Assembly (NCBI GenBank): GCA_017481595.1 | Contig: JAFUOY010000013.1 | Span: 21,952-85,951, forward strand | Length of the DNA stretch: 64,000 bases | Source of the DNA: Clostridia bacterium | Lineage (GTDB): Bacteria; Bacillota; Clostridia; Oscillospirales; CAG-272 | Direction of reading: 5' to 3' | Made by a program: the position numbers and the translations under genes | In this document: in pieces, positions 53,519 to 62,073 of the stretch | Position numbering within the stretch: position 1 is the first letter of the stretch | Layout of the letters: each line of letters opens with the position of its first letter | The notes under the pieces: generated by a model | Told to the model about the DNA's origin: nothing | Databases searched by the model: none | Seen by the model: the letters and a program-made list of their open reading frames with translations, nothing else

Positions 53519-55229
53519 TTACCGCACCTCCCATCTGTGAGTCGCTGATCTCCTTATATTCGGGACAGCTTACAAGAAGCATTTCGTGGTTGCCCTTGCC
53601 GATTATTTTGCCCTCGTCAAGCACGAGGATAAGGTCACAGTCCTTTACTGAGCTTACTCTTTGAGCAACGGTAATAACCGTAGATTCCTTCATAGAGCTG
53701 CGAAGAGCTTGTCTTAATGCTGCGTCGGTCTTGTAGTCAAGCGCCGAGGAGGAATCGTCAAGAATGAGAATGTCGGGCTTTGATGCCACCGCGCGGGAGA
53801 TAAGAAGCCTTTGCTTCTGTCCCCCCGACAAATTCGTACCCTTTTGGGCAAGGACGTGACCGTAGCCATCCTCTTTTGCACAGATAAAATCGTGAGCCTG
53901 AGCAATTTTTGCGGCAGCCTCTATTTCCTCGTGGGAAAGGATTCTGCCAAAGCGGATATTTTCCTCAATAGTGTCGGAATAGAGAAAATCGTTTTGTAAA
54001 GCCACACCGAGCATGGAGGTAAGCTCCTCCCTTGTGTAGGAGGTAATGCTTTGTCCGTTTATTTTTATTGAGCCGCTATCCGCCTCGTAAAAGCGGAGAA
54101 GAAGTCTTATAAGAGTTGTCTTACCGCTGCCCGTAGCGCCGATAATACCAAGGGACTCTCCCTTTTTTAAGGAGAAGCTTATATTTTCAAGATCGTTTCG
54201 CTTTCCAAAGTAGGAAAATGATACGTTTTCAAATGAAATGTGCCACTCCGTGTCGGGATTTTCTGTTTTTTCGGTTACAAAATAGGTGTCGGGAGTTTCA
54301 ATTACCTCTCTTATTCTGTTTGCGGAGGCGGAGCATTTTGTATACATTACAAACATACGGGACAGCGCCATCATAGCCATGGAAATAAGGGTAAAATACT
54401 GTACGAAGGCAATAACCGTGGAGGCAGAGGATTGTTCCCTTGCCACAAGGGTAGCGCTTAAGCCTATTACAAAGGCGATGCCAAGATTCATCAAAAGAGT
54501 CATTACGGGGTTTACGATACCCATTATAGTGCCGGCGTGCTTTTCATCACGGGAAAGCTTGGTATTTACCTTGTCAAATCTGCGGTTTTCGTAATCGTTT
54601 TTGGAAAGAGCCTTGATAACCCGTATGCCCTGGGTGTCCTCGCGCACTACTCTTACCATACCGTCAACGGATCTTTGCACTCCCGAATAAAGGGGAACGC
54701 CCTTTCTTGAAATGGAGTAAACAACGATAAAAATAAGGGGAAAGGTTGCCAGCATAACGAGGGAAAGGATGGGGTCCATAATAAAGGAAATAGTCATTCC
54801 GCCCACAAGGAGTATGGGGGCGCGTACACCCATTCTTTGCATCATACTTACAAAATTATGTACGTTGTATGTGTCCGTCGTAAATCGGGACTCAAGAGAT
54901 GGAATTGTAAATCTGTCCGTATCTCTGGCTGAAAGATACATTATCTTTTCAAAAAGATCACGCCTCATCCTGCCAGAAAAGTCCTTTGATACTCTTGATG
55001 CCATTCTGTTGGCTATGATATTGCACGTACAAGCCACAAGGGAGCAAAATATCATAAGCGCGCCAAAAAGTACGACTCTTGTTATATTCATCTGTCCGAT
55101 CACGTTTTCAAGTATGTGGGTAAGTATAAGAGGGAGAAAAAGCTCCACCACCGTACCTGCCACCTTAATTGAAAATCCGATTATCATTCTATTTTTAAAG
55201 GGAGCTAAATATTTACCTAAAAACTTCAT
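53511..55229 (-). CDS. Heterodimeric ABC exporter subunit with degenerate Walker B
   Basis: A 572-residue half-transporter: membrane domain about 1-310, Walker A GATGSGKTT, signature LSGGQKQRLL and Walker B LILDDSSSALD, where Asp replaces the catalytic Glu. Combined with the downstream partner, the intact ATP site is made from this signature and the partner Walker motifs. Likely a drug or lipid exporter. Confidence 0.93.
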   Translation of the reverse strand: MKFLGKYLAPFKNRMIIGFSIKVAGTVVELFLPLILTHILENVIGQMNITRVVLFGALMIFCSLVACTCNIIANRMASRVSKDFSGRMRRDLFEKIMYLSARDTDRFTIPSLESRFTTDTYNVHNFVSMMQRMGVRAPILLVGGMTISFIMDPILSLVMLATFPLIFIVVYSISRKGVPLYSGVQRSVDGMVRVVREDTQGIRVIKALSKNDYENRRFDKVNTKLSRDEKHAGTIMGIVNPVMTLLMNLGIAFVIGLSATLVAREQSSASTVIAFVQYFTLISMAMMALSRMFVMYTKCSASANRIREVIETPDTYFVTEKTENPDTEWHISFENVSFSYFGKRNDLENISFSLKKGESLGIIGATGSGKTTLIRLLLRFYEADSGSIKINGQSITSYTREELTSMLGVALQNDFLYSDTIEENIRFGRILSHEEIEAAAKIAQAHDFICAKEDGYGHVLAQKGTNLSGGQKQRLLISRAVASKPDILILDDSSSALDYKTDAALRQALRSSMKESTVITVAQRVSSVKDCDLILVLDEGKIIGKGNHEMLLVSCPEYKEISDSQMGGAVIE

Positions 55230-55275
55230 TTCCTATTTAATTCCTCACCTTTCTTCCAATTCTTCCTCATTCTAC

Positions 55276-55304
55276 ATTATAGCACAAAATATTTAAAACC
55301 GCAA
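55276..55304 (-). promoter_or_regulatory. Promoter of the heterodimeric ABC exporter operon
   Basis: Minus-strand TTGCGG (55299-55304), 17 bp, TATAAT (55276-55281), with TGTGC before the -10. Confidence 0.65.
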
Positions 55305-55361
55305 CTCTAAATAATAAAAAAAGGACTGAGTATGCGTGTTATCCTTAACGGAGAACACGCA

Positions 55362-55521
55362 ATGAATTGCAACCTCGCGCTTGCGTGAATTGAAAGCCGT
55401 GCTTTCACGAATTGCCTGCGGCATGAATTGTGCCTAACGGCACATTGGTTGCAATTCAATTCATGGAGCGAAGCGAGAAATCATGGCGAAGCCAATTCAT
55501 GATGCGTTAGCATCAATTCAT
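55362..55521 (-). repeat. Eight-word/seven-hairpin palindromic element B
   Basis: Words ATGAATT (55362), GTGAATT (55385), ACGAATT (55407), ATGAATT (55423), then AATTCAT (55458), AAATCAT (55478), AATTCAT (55494, 55515). Left hairpins: 55369-55384, 55392-55406, 55414-55422. Right: 55465-55477 (weak), 55485-55493, 55501-55514. The 28-nt centre carries GTGCC-TAAC-GGCAC and, on the minus strand, starts with GAATTGC as element A does. A further stem GCGTGTT/AACACGC (55334-55360) flanks it on the left. Confidence 0.85.
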
Positions 55522-55536
55522 TCACAGAAAACAAAC

Positions 55537-55582
55537 AGAGCAAGAATATAAGGATTTTTTCCTTGTACTCTTGCTCTCTTTC
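55537..55582. terminator. Terminator-like hairpin
   Basis: AGAGCAAGA and TCTTGCTCT enclose a nested AAGGA/TCCTT stem; the tail CTTTCTGTTGTATAAGG matches tails at 11985 and 22112. No plus-strand gene precedes it. The remaining 55583-55791 holds short palindromes (TTTGACTAGTCAAA) and no supported gene. Confidence 0.55.
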
Positions 55583-55791
55583 TGTTGTATAAGGATTTGG
55601 GCTTAGCCCAAAGTGTGTTTGACTAGTCAAATGCGATGCTCACACTGCATTGAATATTCAAATTCTCCGCTAAGAGCATCACGCTAATGCAGTCCTGATT
55701 TTGTTTATTTATTTTCACTTTCAAAGTGATATTTCGGCTTTGGTAAGGTCCCAAAAATAAAATGCTGTCTGTATTATGTTGCAAACAAGTA

Positions 55792-56700
55792 TTAGATGTC
55801 TTTAATATCGGGAATGGGCACGAATGCGCCGTCCGAGGGTGCAGAAGCAGAGGAAGGTCCGTTAAGACCTGCAAAATACACGCTTGCAGATGTAGGCCCG
55901 TTAGTAAGTATCCTTTCATATTCCTCGGTATATTCTTTGATCTGCTTCTTTTCCTTTTCTATTTTTGGAGCAATCTCGAAATAATACAAACGAAAATATC
56001 CTGCGGCTTCTTCACTGATTTTGTCATATTCTTTTTGAAGAAGAATTGTTTCGGGCTTGTTTTTCCCAAAAAGCTTTTTTCTTTTTAAATGGTTTTTCTT
56101 TTCAAATTCCCCAAGCTCATCATATTTTTGCTGACATAAATCGTGATATTTATTATAATCCGCAGTCAACGAGTCAAGAACGTCGGTGTCATACACCCAT
56201 TTTACTCCATTGTGTCTGCCGTAGAAGTGACAATACTCAAAAGCATTGCCGTAAACCTTACCCTTGGAGTGGAGTGTGCAATTTTTTAACGCGGTGTAAT
56301 AATTGTGATGGTGATCACAAACAAAAAACGTGCTTGTATATAAGAAAATATCCGTAACGGGACAATCTGTTAAGGAATCGAACCAATACATTCCTCCTCC
56401 CGTTATGGTTTTTAATGGGCATCCTTGAAATGCAAAGTCCATAACGTGTGCATATTTTGGAATTACAATGCTTTCTATACCGGTTTCGGCGAATGCGTAA
56501 GGATGGATCTTTACAAGAGAGTCCTCGGTCTTTTCGGCTTCATCACCTGATTCCCAATAGGGGAGACGTATCTCCTTGATAAAGCTTTTCCCACGAAAGC
56601 AGCCTTCTCCGATTTCGGTAACGCCTATCGGAACCGTAACGATATCATCCGTTCCGTTATATTCAAGAAGAACATTATTTTCTATTACGAATTTGTCCAT
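55792..56700 (-). CDS. BspA-type leucine-rich repeat protein with C-terminal coiled coil
   Basis: A 302-residue protein; the ATG at 56700 follows GAAAGGAATGGTCATAAT. Residues about 1-120 hold LRR_5-like repeats (VTVPIGVTEIGEGCFRGKSFIKEIRLP, IHPYAFAETGIESIVIP). A Cys/His/Tyr-rich part (VCDHHHNYYTALKNCTLHSKG) follows, then a long charged helical segment (about 190-280) likely to be a coiled coil. There is no signal peptide, so it may be cytosolic. Function unknown. Confidence 0.75.
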   Translation of the reverse strand: MDKFVIENNVLLEYNGTDDIVTVPIGVTEIGEGCFRGKSFIKEIRLPYWESGDEAEKTEDSLVKIHPYAFAETGIESIVIPKYAHVMDFAFQGCPLKTITGGGMYWFDSLTDCPVTDIFLYTSTFFVCDHHHNYYTALKNCTLHSKGKVYGNAFEYCHFYGRHNGVKWVYDTDVLDSLTADYNKYHDLCQQKYDELGEFEKKNHLKRKKLFGKNKPETILLQKEYDKISEEAAGYFRLYYFEIAPKIEKEKKQIKEYTEEYERILTNGPTSASVYFAGLNGPSSASAPSDGAFVPIPDIKDI

Positions 56701-56863
56701 ATTATGACCATTCCTTTCGTTGCGCGCCAAGATATAAAATAGATGTGAATCAGGCGCGGTAACGTCTCATTTAGTTATATCATAATAGAATTGTATCATA
56801 TATTCTTAAATTTTTCAACCCATTCTGATATGTAAAATAAAAACCGTAACCAACAAAAAAAGG

Positions 56864-56893
56864 GCTGTCAAAATGCAGCCCTTAGTTTATCTG
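56864..56893 (-). terminator. Terminator of the small lipoprotein gene
   Basis: On the minus strand AAGGGCTG and CAGCCCTT are followed by TTTTTT. Confidence 0.85.
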
Positions 56894-56910
56894 TATTTAT
56901 AATTGCAAAA

Positions 56911-57318
56911 TCAGTTATACTCAAACTCAAAATCGCCATCTATACATTTGCCGTTGGATTCAATAATAACGTAGACTCTCTTTTCGTCGCGGTATTTATC
57001 ATCAAGGGTAATGGTCTTGTCATAGGACTCCCCGCCCTTAACAGTAAGGAGCAGATCCTTTTCACCATTAGCGCCAATATAAATATTTACCTCGCCCTCT
57101 TTAAGGCTCGCATCTAAATCAAGAGTATTTTCAGCCGCACCGTCTCTTCGCAATTTGAAATTATAAGTTCCCTTAAAGGTGTCAAATTCCATACTTGCCT
57201 CGTCCCCTTGGCAAGAGGTGATCATAATGGTTGCGGAATATTTGTTAACGTATCCTCCGCAGCTAAAAAGCATAACGACCGATAGTATAAGCGCCAATAC
57301 GGAAAAAATCCTTTTCAT
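56911..57318 (-). CDS. Small secreted lipoprotein
   Basis: A 135-residue protein whose signal peptide (MKRIFSVLALILSVVMLFSC) ends at a lipobox Cys near residue 20. The mature part is about 115 residues, beta-rich and acidic. No family recognised. Start follows AGGAGGTAGGTTT. Confidence 0.75.
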   Translation of the reverse strand: MKRIFSVLALILSVVMLFSCGGYVNKYSATIMITSCQGDEASMEFDTFKGTYNFKLRRDGAAENTLDLDASLKEGEVNIYIGANGEKDLLLTVKGGESYDKTITLDDKYRDEKRVYVIIESNGKCIDGDFEFEYN

Positions 57319-57375
57319 AAACCTACCTCCTGAATTTTTTATTATTTTGTTTGTCGATTAAATTATATCATAAAG

Positions 57376-57420
57376 AAATAAAAACCGCAACATGTTTTTA
57401 CAAGATCGCGGTTTTTATTT
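57376..57420 (-). terminator. Terminator of the gene ending at 57482
   Basis: AAATAAAAACCGC and GCGGTTTTTATTT flank a 19-nt loop. Confidence 0.7.
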
Positions 57421-57481
57421 GTGAAAGAACGACTAAAAGGTGCGTAGGTGTGGGTAAAAAACGCAATTTGATGCGTACAAA

Positions 57482-57811
57482 TCAAATGATTTCAATTTTT
57501 CCGATGATGTGATTGTTAAACTCATCTAACTCTTCTGCAGGAATCCAAAATTCTTGATGATAACTTGCCCCTACAGTTTGAATATTATATTTAGAAAGAA
57601 AGTTGTCATCAATCACGAATGTTGTAACATATCCCGCATATCCTGAATCAGCAGATTTTTTGTTCCATTTTTCTGCAATTTCACGAGCATACTTTTCGTT
57701 TAGCACGGGATAAAAAATAGGTTGCTCGGGTAATCTTGGTGGGAAGAAATAATAATCTGTAGCAGCAATTAAATCTAGTTCGGCCTGACCGACCGGTCTA
57801 TATAAGCGCAT
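57482..57811 (-). CDS. Conserved hypothetical protein of about 109 residues
   Basis: The ATG at 57811 follows AGGAGGTGAATGT. The sequence MRLYRPVGQAELDLIAATDY, PPRLPEQPIFYPVLNEKYA and WIPAEELDEFNNHIIGKI looks like a conserved small soluble family that I cannot name. No catalytic motif is evident. AT-rich relative to the neighbours. Confidence 0.75.
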   Translation of the reverse strand: MRLYRPVGQAELDLIAATDYYFFPPRLPEQPIFYPVLNEKYAREIAEKWNKKSADSGYAGYVTTFVIDDNFLSKYNIQTVGASYHQEFWIPAEELDEFNNHIIGKIEII

Positions 57812-57862
57812 ACATTCACCTCCTATTATCGTTATTATATCATAAATTATAAGTTTTTTCAA

Positions 57863-58041
57863 GTGAAATATTCGGCTTACGCCGAATGTGAAATAATGTG
57901 CTGTCACACATTGTGAAATATCTCCCTTCGGTCGATGTGAAATGAAATAAATCCCACTCACGCGCCGCAGCGCATTTCACACGCGAAGCGTATTTCACGC
58001 GCGAAGTGCATTTCACAAATCCCGCAAGGGATTTATTTCGT
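57863..58041 (+). repeat. Eight-word/seven-hairpin palindromic element D
   Basis: Words GTGAAAT at 57863, 57888, 57913, 57937, then inverted ATTTCAC at 57974, 57992, 58010 and ATTTCGT at 58035. Left hairpins: 57870-57887, 57895-57912, 57920-57936. Right: 57981-57991, 57999-58009, 58017-58034. The 30-nt centre starts with GAAAT, continues AAATCCCAC and ends in GCGC-CGCA-GCGC. This is the most regular of the five elements. It lies just downstream of the tRNA terminator. Confidence 0.9.
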
Positions 58042-58043
58042 TG

Positions 58044-58086
58044 AAAAAAGCACACATTGTCTTGGTAGACAAATGTGTGCTTTTTT
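58044..58086 (-). terminator. Terminator of tRNA-Ser
   Basis: On the minus strand GCACACATT and AATGTGTGC with GTCT/AGAC, followed by TTTTTT, 5 bp after the tRNA. Confidence 0.9.
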
Positions 58087-58090
58087 CTGG

Positions 58091-58176
58091 CGCAGAGAGA
58101 GGGATTCGAACCCTCGTGGGATTGCTCCCAAACTGATTTCGAGTCAGCCCCGTTATGACCGCTTCGATATCTCTGC
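58091..58176 (-). tRNA. tRNA-Ser(CGA)
   Basis: 86 nt. The acceptor stem GCAGAGA pairs with TCTCTGC followed by discriminator G. The anticodon loop CTCGAAA gives anticodon CGA (codon UCG). A long variable arm TGGGAGCAATCCCA and the T-loop GGTTCGAATCC confirm class II serine tRNA. No CCA is encoded. The D-arm fits clostridial tRNA-Ser(CGA). Confidence 0.95.
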
Positions 58177-58325
58177 GTATGAAATTGTGATTTATCACAT
58201 TTTAATACGCAGCTTTGAGAAGCGGCTCGAAAAACGGAGTTTTACGAATCCGCTGCGTATGCAAGGTTAAAGCCGATGTGAATTGATTCACAAAAGGCTG
58301 ACCGAAGCACAAACCGAGGGTTTTC

Positions 58326-58353
58326 TATCTCTGCGTATAAAATTGTGATTTAT
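58326..58353 (-). repeat. Duplicate of the tRNA 5' end and leader
   Basis: 28 bp match 58168-58195 with one difference, covering the first bases of the tRNA (GCAGAGATA) and its leader. The tRNA promoter lies upstream of this copy, so the transcript carries a false tRNA start. Confidence 0.7.
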
Positions 58354-58362
58354 TGCTTGAAT

Positions 58363-58391
58363 AGTATATCACAAAAGAACGGGATTTGCAA
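58363..58391 (-). promoter_or_regulatory. Promoter of tRNA-Ser
   Basis: Minus-strand TTGCAA (58386-58391), 17 bp, TATACT (58363-58368), with TGTGA before the -10. Confidence 0.65.
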
Positions 58392-58472
58392 TAGTTTTTT
58401 TGTCGAGGGAGAAAAAATATAAAAAAGTCGGGGGAGTGTGGATAAAGCTATGATAAAGTCAAGAAAAAAGGT

Positions 58473-59015
58473 TTAGCTTAGTTTTTCTACCAGGGGAAGG
58501 ATCACGGCAAAGCGGAGAACAAAGCCCACAAGGGTTACAAGAAGAAAAGTCCCTGTCTGAATAAGACTGTACCTTCTTTTGGACATTTTAAAGGGGGAAA
58601 GCATTTCCTTTTTCAGCTTGGAAATGGTAAACAAAATCAGGGAGCCGGGGATAAAAAACATAGCCCATATGATGCTGTCGTAGGGGATAAGCAACGATGC
58701 GAAAATAAAAAGATACATTGGGAAAAACATAATGATATATCCCCAGATGATAGATCTTTTATTAAAGCTTACGGGTTGATTGTAAAGGACCTGCAAAGCG
58801 ATCTTACTGTCCTCCTTGACTATCATTTTGTTGCCAAGGGACATAAGGGCGGGAATGCCCGCAAGAATAAGAACAAGGACTATGTAGGTGGGTATTGCGT
58901 TTTTTATATTGTTAAAAATGCCCGATACGTATATCAGAAGTATTACCACTCCCGCAAGGAGAAAGCACACCGTATTTACTATGATACGTACTATGTTAAA
59001 TCCATTTTTATTCAT
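58473..59015 (-). CDS. Hypothetical integral membrane protein
   Basis: A 180-residue protein with about five hydrophobic segments (for example IIVNTVCFLLAGVVILLIYV and IIMFFPMYLFIFASLLI). No family recognised. Start follows GAGGATTT, directly behind the U tract of the 6S-like RNA candidate, so it may be partly transcribed by readthrough. Confidence 0.7.
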   Translation of the reverse strand: MNKNGFNIVRIIVNTVCFLLAGVVILLIYVSGIFNNIKNAIPTYIVLVLILAGIPALMSLGNKMIVKEDSKIALQVLYNQPVSFNKRSIIWGYIIMFFPMYLFIFASLLIPYDSIIWAMFFIPGSLILFTISKLKKEMLSPFKMSKRRYSLIQTGTFLLVTLVGFVLRFAVILPLVEKLS

Positions 59016-59025
59016 AAATCCTCAC

Positions 59026-59255
59026 AAAAAAATACCCGCCGAGCCGTGTAAAGCAATCATTTGAACCCGGTATTACCAGGGAGGTGTCCTCATAATGACT
59101 TCGTTGCTTCCAACTTCCGTATTTTCTGACCGGCAAAAGCCTCATTAAGAGAGAAGAATACGGGAGGCCTGCATCCCATCATAGGATATTGGACTCCAAT
59201 TTTATCTTGTAGGTCGAATACATCGCCTTATCACGCACTAAGCAGGAGTTATTTT
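59026..59255 (-). ncRNA. 6S RNA (SsrS) candidate
   Basis: A 230-nt non-coding stretch on the minus strand with a TATAAT (59262-59267) about 7 nt before its start and a U tract (TTTTTTT, 59026-59032) at its end. The ends pair: CCTGCT with GGCGGG, then AAGGCGAT with ATTGCTTT. An apical stem CCGTATT/AATACGG lies in the middle, and GGTTCAA sits in the 3' side. A long closed hairpin with open internal regions is the layout of 6S RNA. A riboswitch-type leader for the following gene is the main alternative. Confidence 0.5.
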
Positions 59256-59287
59256 TATTTAATTATATCCACGTATTGAGATGTTTA

Positions 59288-59539
59288 TTACTCGTTATCG
59301 TGGTCAATGGTGTTAAGTCGCTTGTTAAACACATTAAACGCCTTTTCAAGCTCCTTACCCTCAACACCGACGTAGGTGTCCTCTTTTTTACCGGACTGAA
59401 CTCTTTTAAGAACGTAATATTCAGCAGGAGTAACGGCAATATAGGTGGCGCCGTCGATCTCACACCTGTCTATTATTTCATAATCTCTTTCCGTATCTGT
59501 CTCGTCAAAGAGAGTAATGAATTCCTTATCCTTCTTCAT
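59288..59539 (-). CDS. DUF1292 domain protein
   Basis: An 83-residue acidic protein; the ATG at 59539 is 6 bp after GAGGTG, and a GTG 9 bp further upstream overlaps that site. ITLFDETDTERDYEIIDRCEIDGATYIAVTP and EYYVLKRVQ match DUF1292, a small clostridial protein often near alaS or mltG. Function unknown. Confidence 0.85.
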   Translation of the reverse strand: MKKDKEFITLFDETDTERDYEIIDRCEIDGATYIAVTPAEYYVLKRVQSGKKEDTYVGVEGKELEKAFNVFNKRLNTIDHDNE

Positions 59540-59635
59540 TAGTATCACCTCTGTCTTCTGCTTTTATTTTACCATATTATTGTTTTCTTGTCAAGGGGGA
59601 GCGGTTTATATAATTATTTGGCTTTTTTTGGCGCT

Positions 59636-60823
59636 TTATTCAAAGGCCTTAAGCACTACGCTCTGTCTTGTGGCGTACGCCTCGTCAACCAAGGCGTTAA
59701 AGTCAAGCTTGTTCTCCTCGGCAAGTACCTTTTCAAGCTCGGGACGTGTGCGGGGATGACGGGGAGTAAATACCGTACAGCAGTCCTCGTAAGGAAGAAC
59801 GGACGTTTCGTAGGTGCCGATACGTCTTGAAATTTTAACTATCTCGTCCTTGTCCATACCGATAAGAGGACGGTAAACGGGAATATCGGACATTGCGTTT
59901 GTTACGTTTATCGCCTTCATCGTCTGGCTTGCCACCTGACCAAGGCTCTCGCCCGTGATAATAGCGTCACAATCGTAATCGTGAGCCAAACGAACGGAAA
60001 GCGCCATCATATATCTGCGGAGAAGGAGAGTAAAATAGTCCTCGTCACAGTTGTCGCGTATCATTTCCTGTATATGGGTAAGAGAAATTATATGCACTCT
60101 TATTTTTGAGGTGTAGTCGGTAAGAATTTTTGCAAGCTCTAAAACCTTTTCCTTCGCTCTTTCGGAGGTGTAGGGGAAGGACTCAAAATGGATAGCCTCA
60201 AGCTGAACTCCGCGCTTTGCCATCATAAAGCCTGCAACGGGGGAGTCAATACCGCCGGAGAGGAGAAGAAGTCCTCTTCCACTGGAGCCGTAGGGAATAC
60301 CGCCCGCGCCCTTTTCCTGTCCTGCGTGAACGTAAGCCTCCTTGTCGCGTACCTCAACTCTTACAACTATTTCGGGATTGTAAAGATCTACCTTTACTCT
60401 GCCCTCAGTAGCCTCAAGCACCGCTGCGCCCACCTCACCCGCGATCTGTGGGGAGGAAAGGGGGAAGCGCTTGTCGGAGCGCTTTGCCTCTGCCTTAAAG
60501 GACTTGTAGCCCTTTAATCTTTTGGGGATATATTCCTTAACAACGCGAAGTATCTCGTCCATATCCTTTGCACAAGCCGCCGCGCGGGTAACACCAACGA
60601 AGCCGAACACGTGCTTAGCCTGTTCGGTCATTTCGTCGATGGCGTCAATGGCGTCCTCGTCCATAGGCTCGATAAACACCGTGCTTTGTGAATAGAAAAT
60701 ATTGAAATTACCAACGTGCTTGGCTCTTCTTCGAAGATCCTTAAGCATCTTTGCTTCAAAATCGGAACGGTTAGCGCCCTTAAGCACAACCTCACCGTAT
60801 TTGCATAAAATTACTTCCTTCAT
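59636..60823 (-). CDS. thiI: tRNA 4-thiouridine synthetase ThiI
   Basis: A 395-residue enzyme for s4U8 formation in tRNA and, in some species, thiazole sulfur transfer. N-terminal ferredoxin-like and THUMP domains occupy about residues 1-165, then the PP-loop LLLLSGGIDSPVAGFMMAKRG. YEDCCTVFTPRHPRTRP is the conserved C-terminal region. There is no rhodanese domain, as in the Bacillus type. Its start overlaps the proA stop (ATGA), so it is the third gene of a proB-proA-thiI operon. Confidence 0.95.
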   Translation of the reverse strand: MKEVILCKYGEVVLKGANRSDFEAKMLKDLRRRAKHVGNFNIFYSQSTVFIEPMDEDAIDAIDEMTEQAKHVFGFVGVTRAAACAKDMDEILRVVKEYIPKRLKGYKSFKAEAKRSDKRFPLSSPQIAGEVGAAVLEATEGRVKVDLYNPEIVVRVEVRDKEAYVHAGQEKGAGGIPYGSSGRGLLLLSGGIDSPVAGFMMAKRGVQLEAIHFESFPYTSERAKEKVLELAKILTDYTSKIRVHIISLTHIQEMIRDNCDEDYFTLLLRRYMMALSVRLAHDYDCDAIITGESLGQVASQTMKAINVTNAMSDIPVYRPLIGMDKDEIVKISRRIGTYETSVLPYEDCCTVFTPRHPRTRPELEKVLAEENKLDFNALVDEAYATRQSVVLKAFE

Positions 60824-62070
60824 CTTGTATGTCCGTCACCCTTTATAACGTATTTTGTAGTCGTAAGAGCTTCAAGACCCATAGGGCCTCTTACGTGGAG
60901 CTTCTGTGTGGAGATACCTATCTCCGCGCCCAAGCCAAATTCTCCTCCGTCCGTAAATCTTGTGGATGCGTTTACGTAGAGGGAGCAGGAGTCAATGGAG
61001 CTTGTAAAATAGTCCGCGCTTCTGTGGTCCTCCGTAATAATAGACTCGCTGTGGCCCGTGGAATACTTGCGGATATGCTCAACCGCCTCGTACACGCTGC
61101 CAACCACCTTTAAGGACACGATATAATCGTCGTACTCCGTGTTGTAGTCCTCCTCAGTAGCCTCGCCAATACCGGGCAAAATGTCACAGCACAGGGGACA
61201 ACCGCGCAGCTCGAGAGAATAATCTCTTGTGGCGGTATAAAATCTTTGCAAAAATTCCTCTGCCACCGCGCCGTGAACGAGAATGGTCTCAATGGCGTTA
61301 CAAACGGAGGGGCGGGAGCATTTTGCATTTATGGCAACCTTAAGCGCCATATCAATATCCGCGCTTCTGTCAACGTAAAGATGGCAATTACCTGCGCCCG
61401 TTTCAATAACGGGTACCTTTGCATTTTCCACAACGGAGGAGATAAGTCCCTTGCCTCCGCGGGGGATAAGAACGTCCACTCCGCCACGCATCTGCATAAG
61501 AGCAGAGGAGCTTTCTCTTGTGGTGTCCTCAATAAGAGTTACGCAGTTTTCGTCAAAGCCACACTCCAAAAGCGCCTTGCGTATTGCGGCGACAATACAT
61601 TTATTGGAGTTTATTGCCTCCTTGCCTCCGCGCAAAATTACGGCGTTACCGCTTTTTACACAGAGGGAAGCTGCGTCGGGAGTTACGTTTGGACGCGCCT
61701 CGTATATCATAGCCACAACTCCCAAGGGAACTGTGGTCTTGTGAATTTCAAGTCCGTTGGGTCTTGTAAATATGTCACCCGTACCGATAGGGTCCTTAAG
61801 GTCGGCAATCTTTACTATTGCCTTGGCAATTTCCTTGATCCTGCCCTCGTTAAGCATAAGGCGGTCCTGCATAGACTCCTTCATACCGCTTGATCTGGCG
61901 TTTTCAAGGTCCTTTTTGTTTGCCTCAATTATTTCGTCCTTGGCGTTAAGTATAGCCTCCGCCATTTTAAGAAGGGCAAGATTTCTTTCCCCTCCGCTTT
62001 TTTTACCCAAGGAGCGGGATGCCTCTCTTGCTTTATCACAAATATTTTTTACGTTAGTATATACGTCCAT
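60820..62070 (-). CDS. proA: Gamma-glutamyl phosphate reductase
   Basis: A 416-residue NADPH enzyme that converts glutamyl-5-phosphate to glutamate-5-semialdehyde in proline synthesis. GVVAMIYEARPNVTPDAASLC, LRGGKEAINSN, LIPRGGKGLI, ETGAGNCHLYVD and the catalytic Cys in KCSRPSVCNAIETILV are present. Length is normal. Confidence 0.97.
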   Translation of the reverse strand: MDVYTNVKNICDKAREASRSLGKKSGGERNLALLKMAEAILNAKDEIIEANKKDLENARSSGMKESMQDRLMLNEGRIKEIAKAIVKIADLKDPIGTGDIFTRPNGLEIHKTTVPLGVVAMIYEARPNVTPDAASLCVKSGNAVILRGGKEAINSNKCIVAAIRKALLECGFDENCVTLIEDTTRESSSALMQMRGGVDVLIPRGGKGLISSVVENAKVPVIETGAGNCHLYVDRSADIDMALKVAINAKCSRPSVCNAIETILVHGAVAEEFLQRFYTATRDYSLELRGCPLCCDILPGIGEATEEDYNTEYDDYIVSLKVVGSVYEAVEHIRKYSTGHSESIITEDHRSADYFTSSIDSCSLYVNASTRFTDGGEFGLGAEIGISTQKLHVRGPMGLEALTTTKYVIKGDGHTR

Positions 62071-62073
62071 GGC

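Noticed and set aside
55623-55919. Minus-strand reading frame of 98 codons
   Set aside because: It overlaps the end of the LRR protein in another frame and lacks a start signal.
59031-59260. Structured RNA on the plus strand
   Set aside because: The plus strand also ends in a T-rich stretch, but has no promoter, while the minus strand has TATAAT and GGTTCAA in the 3' half as in 6S RNA.
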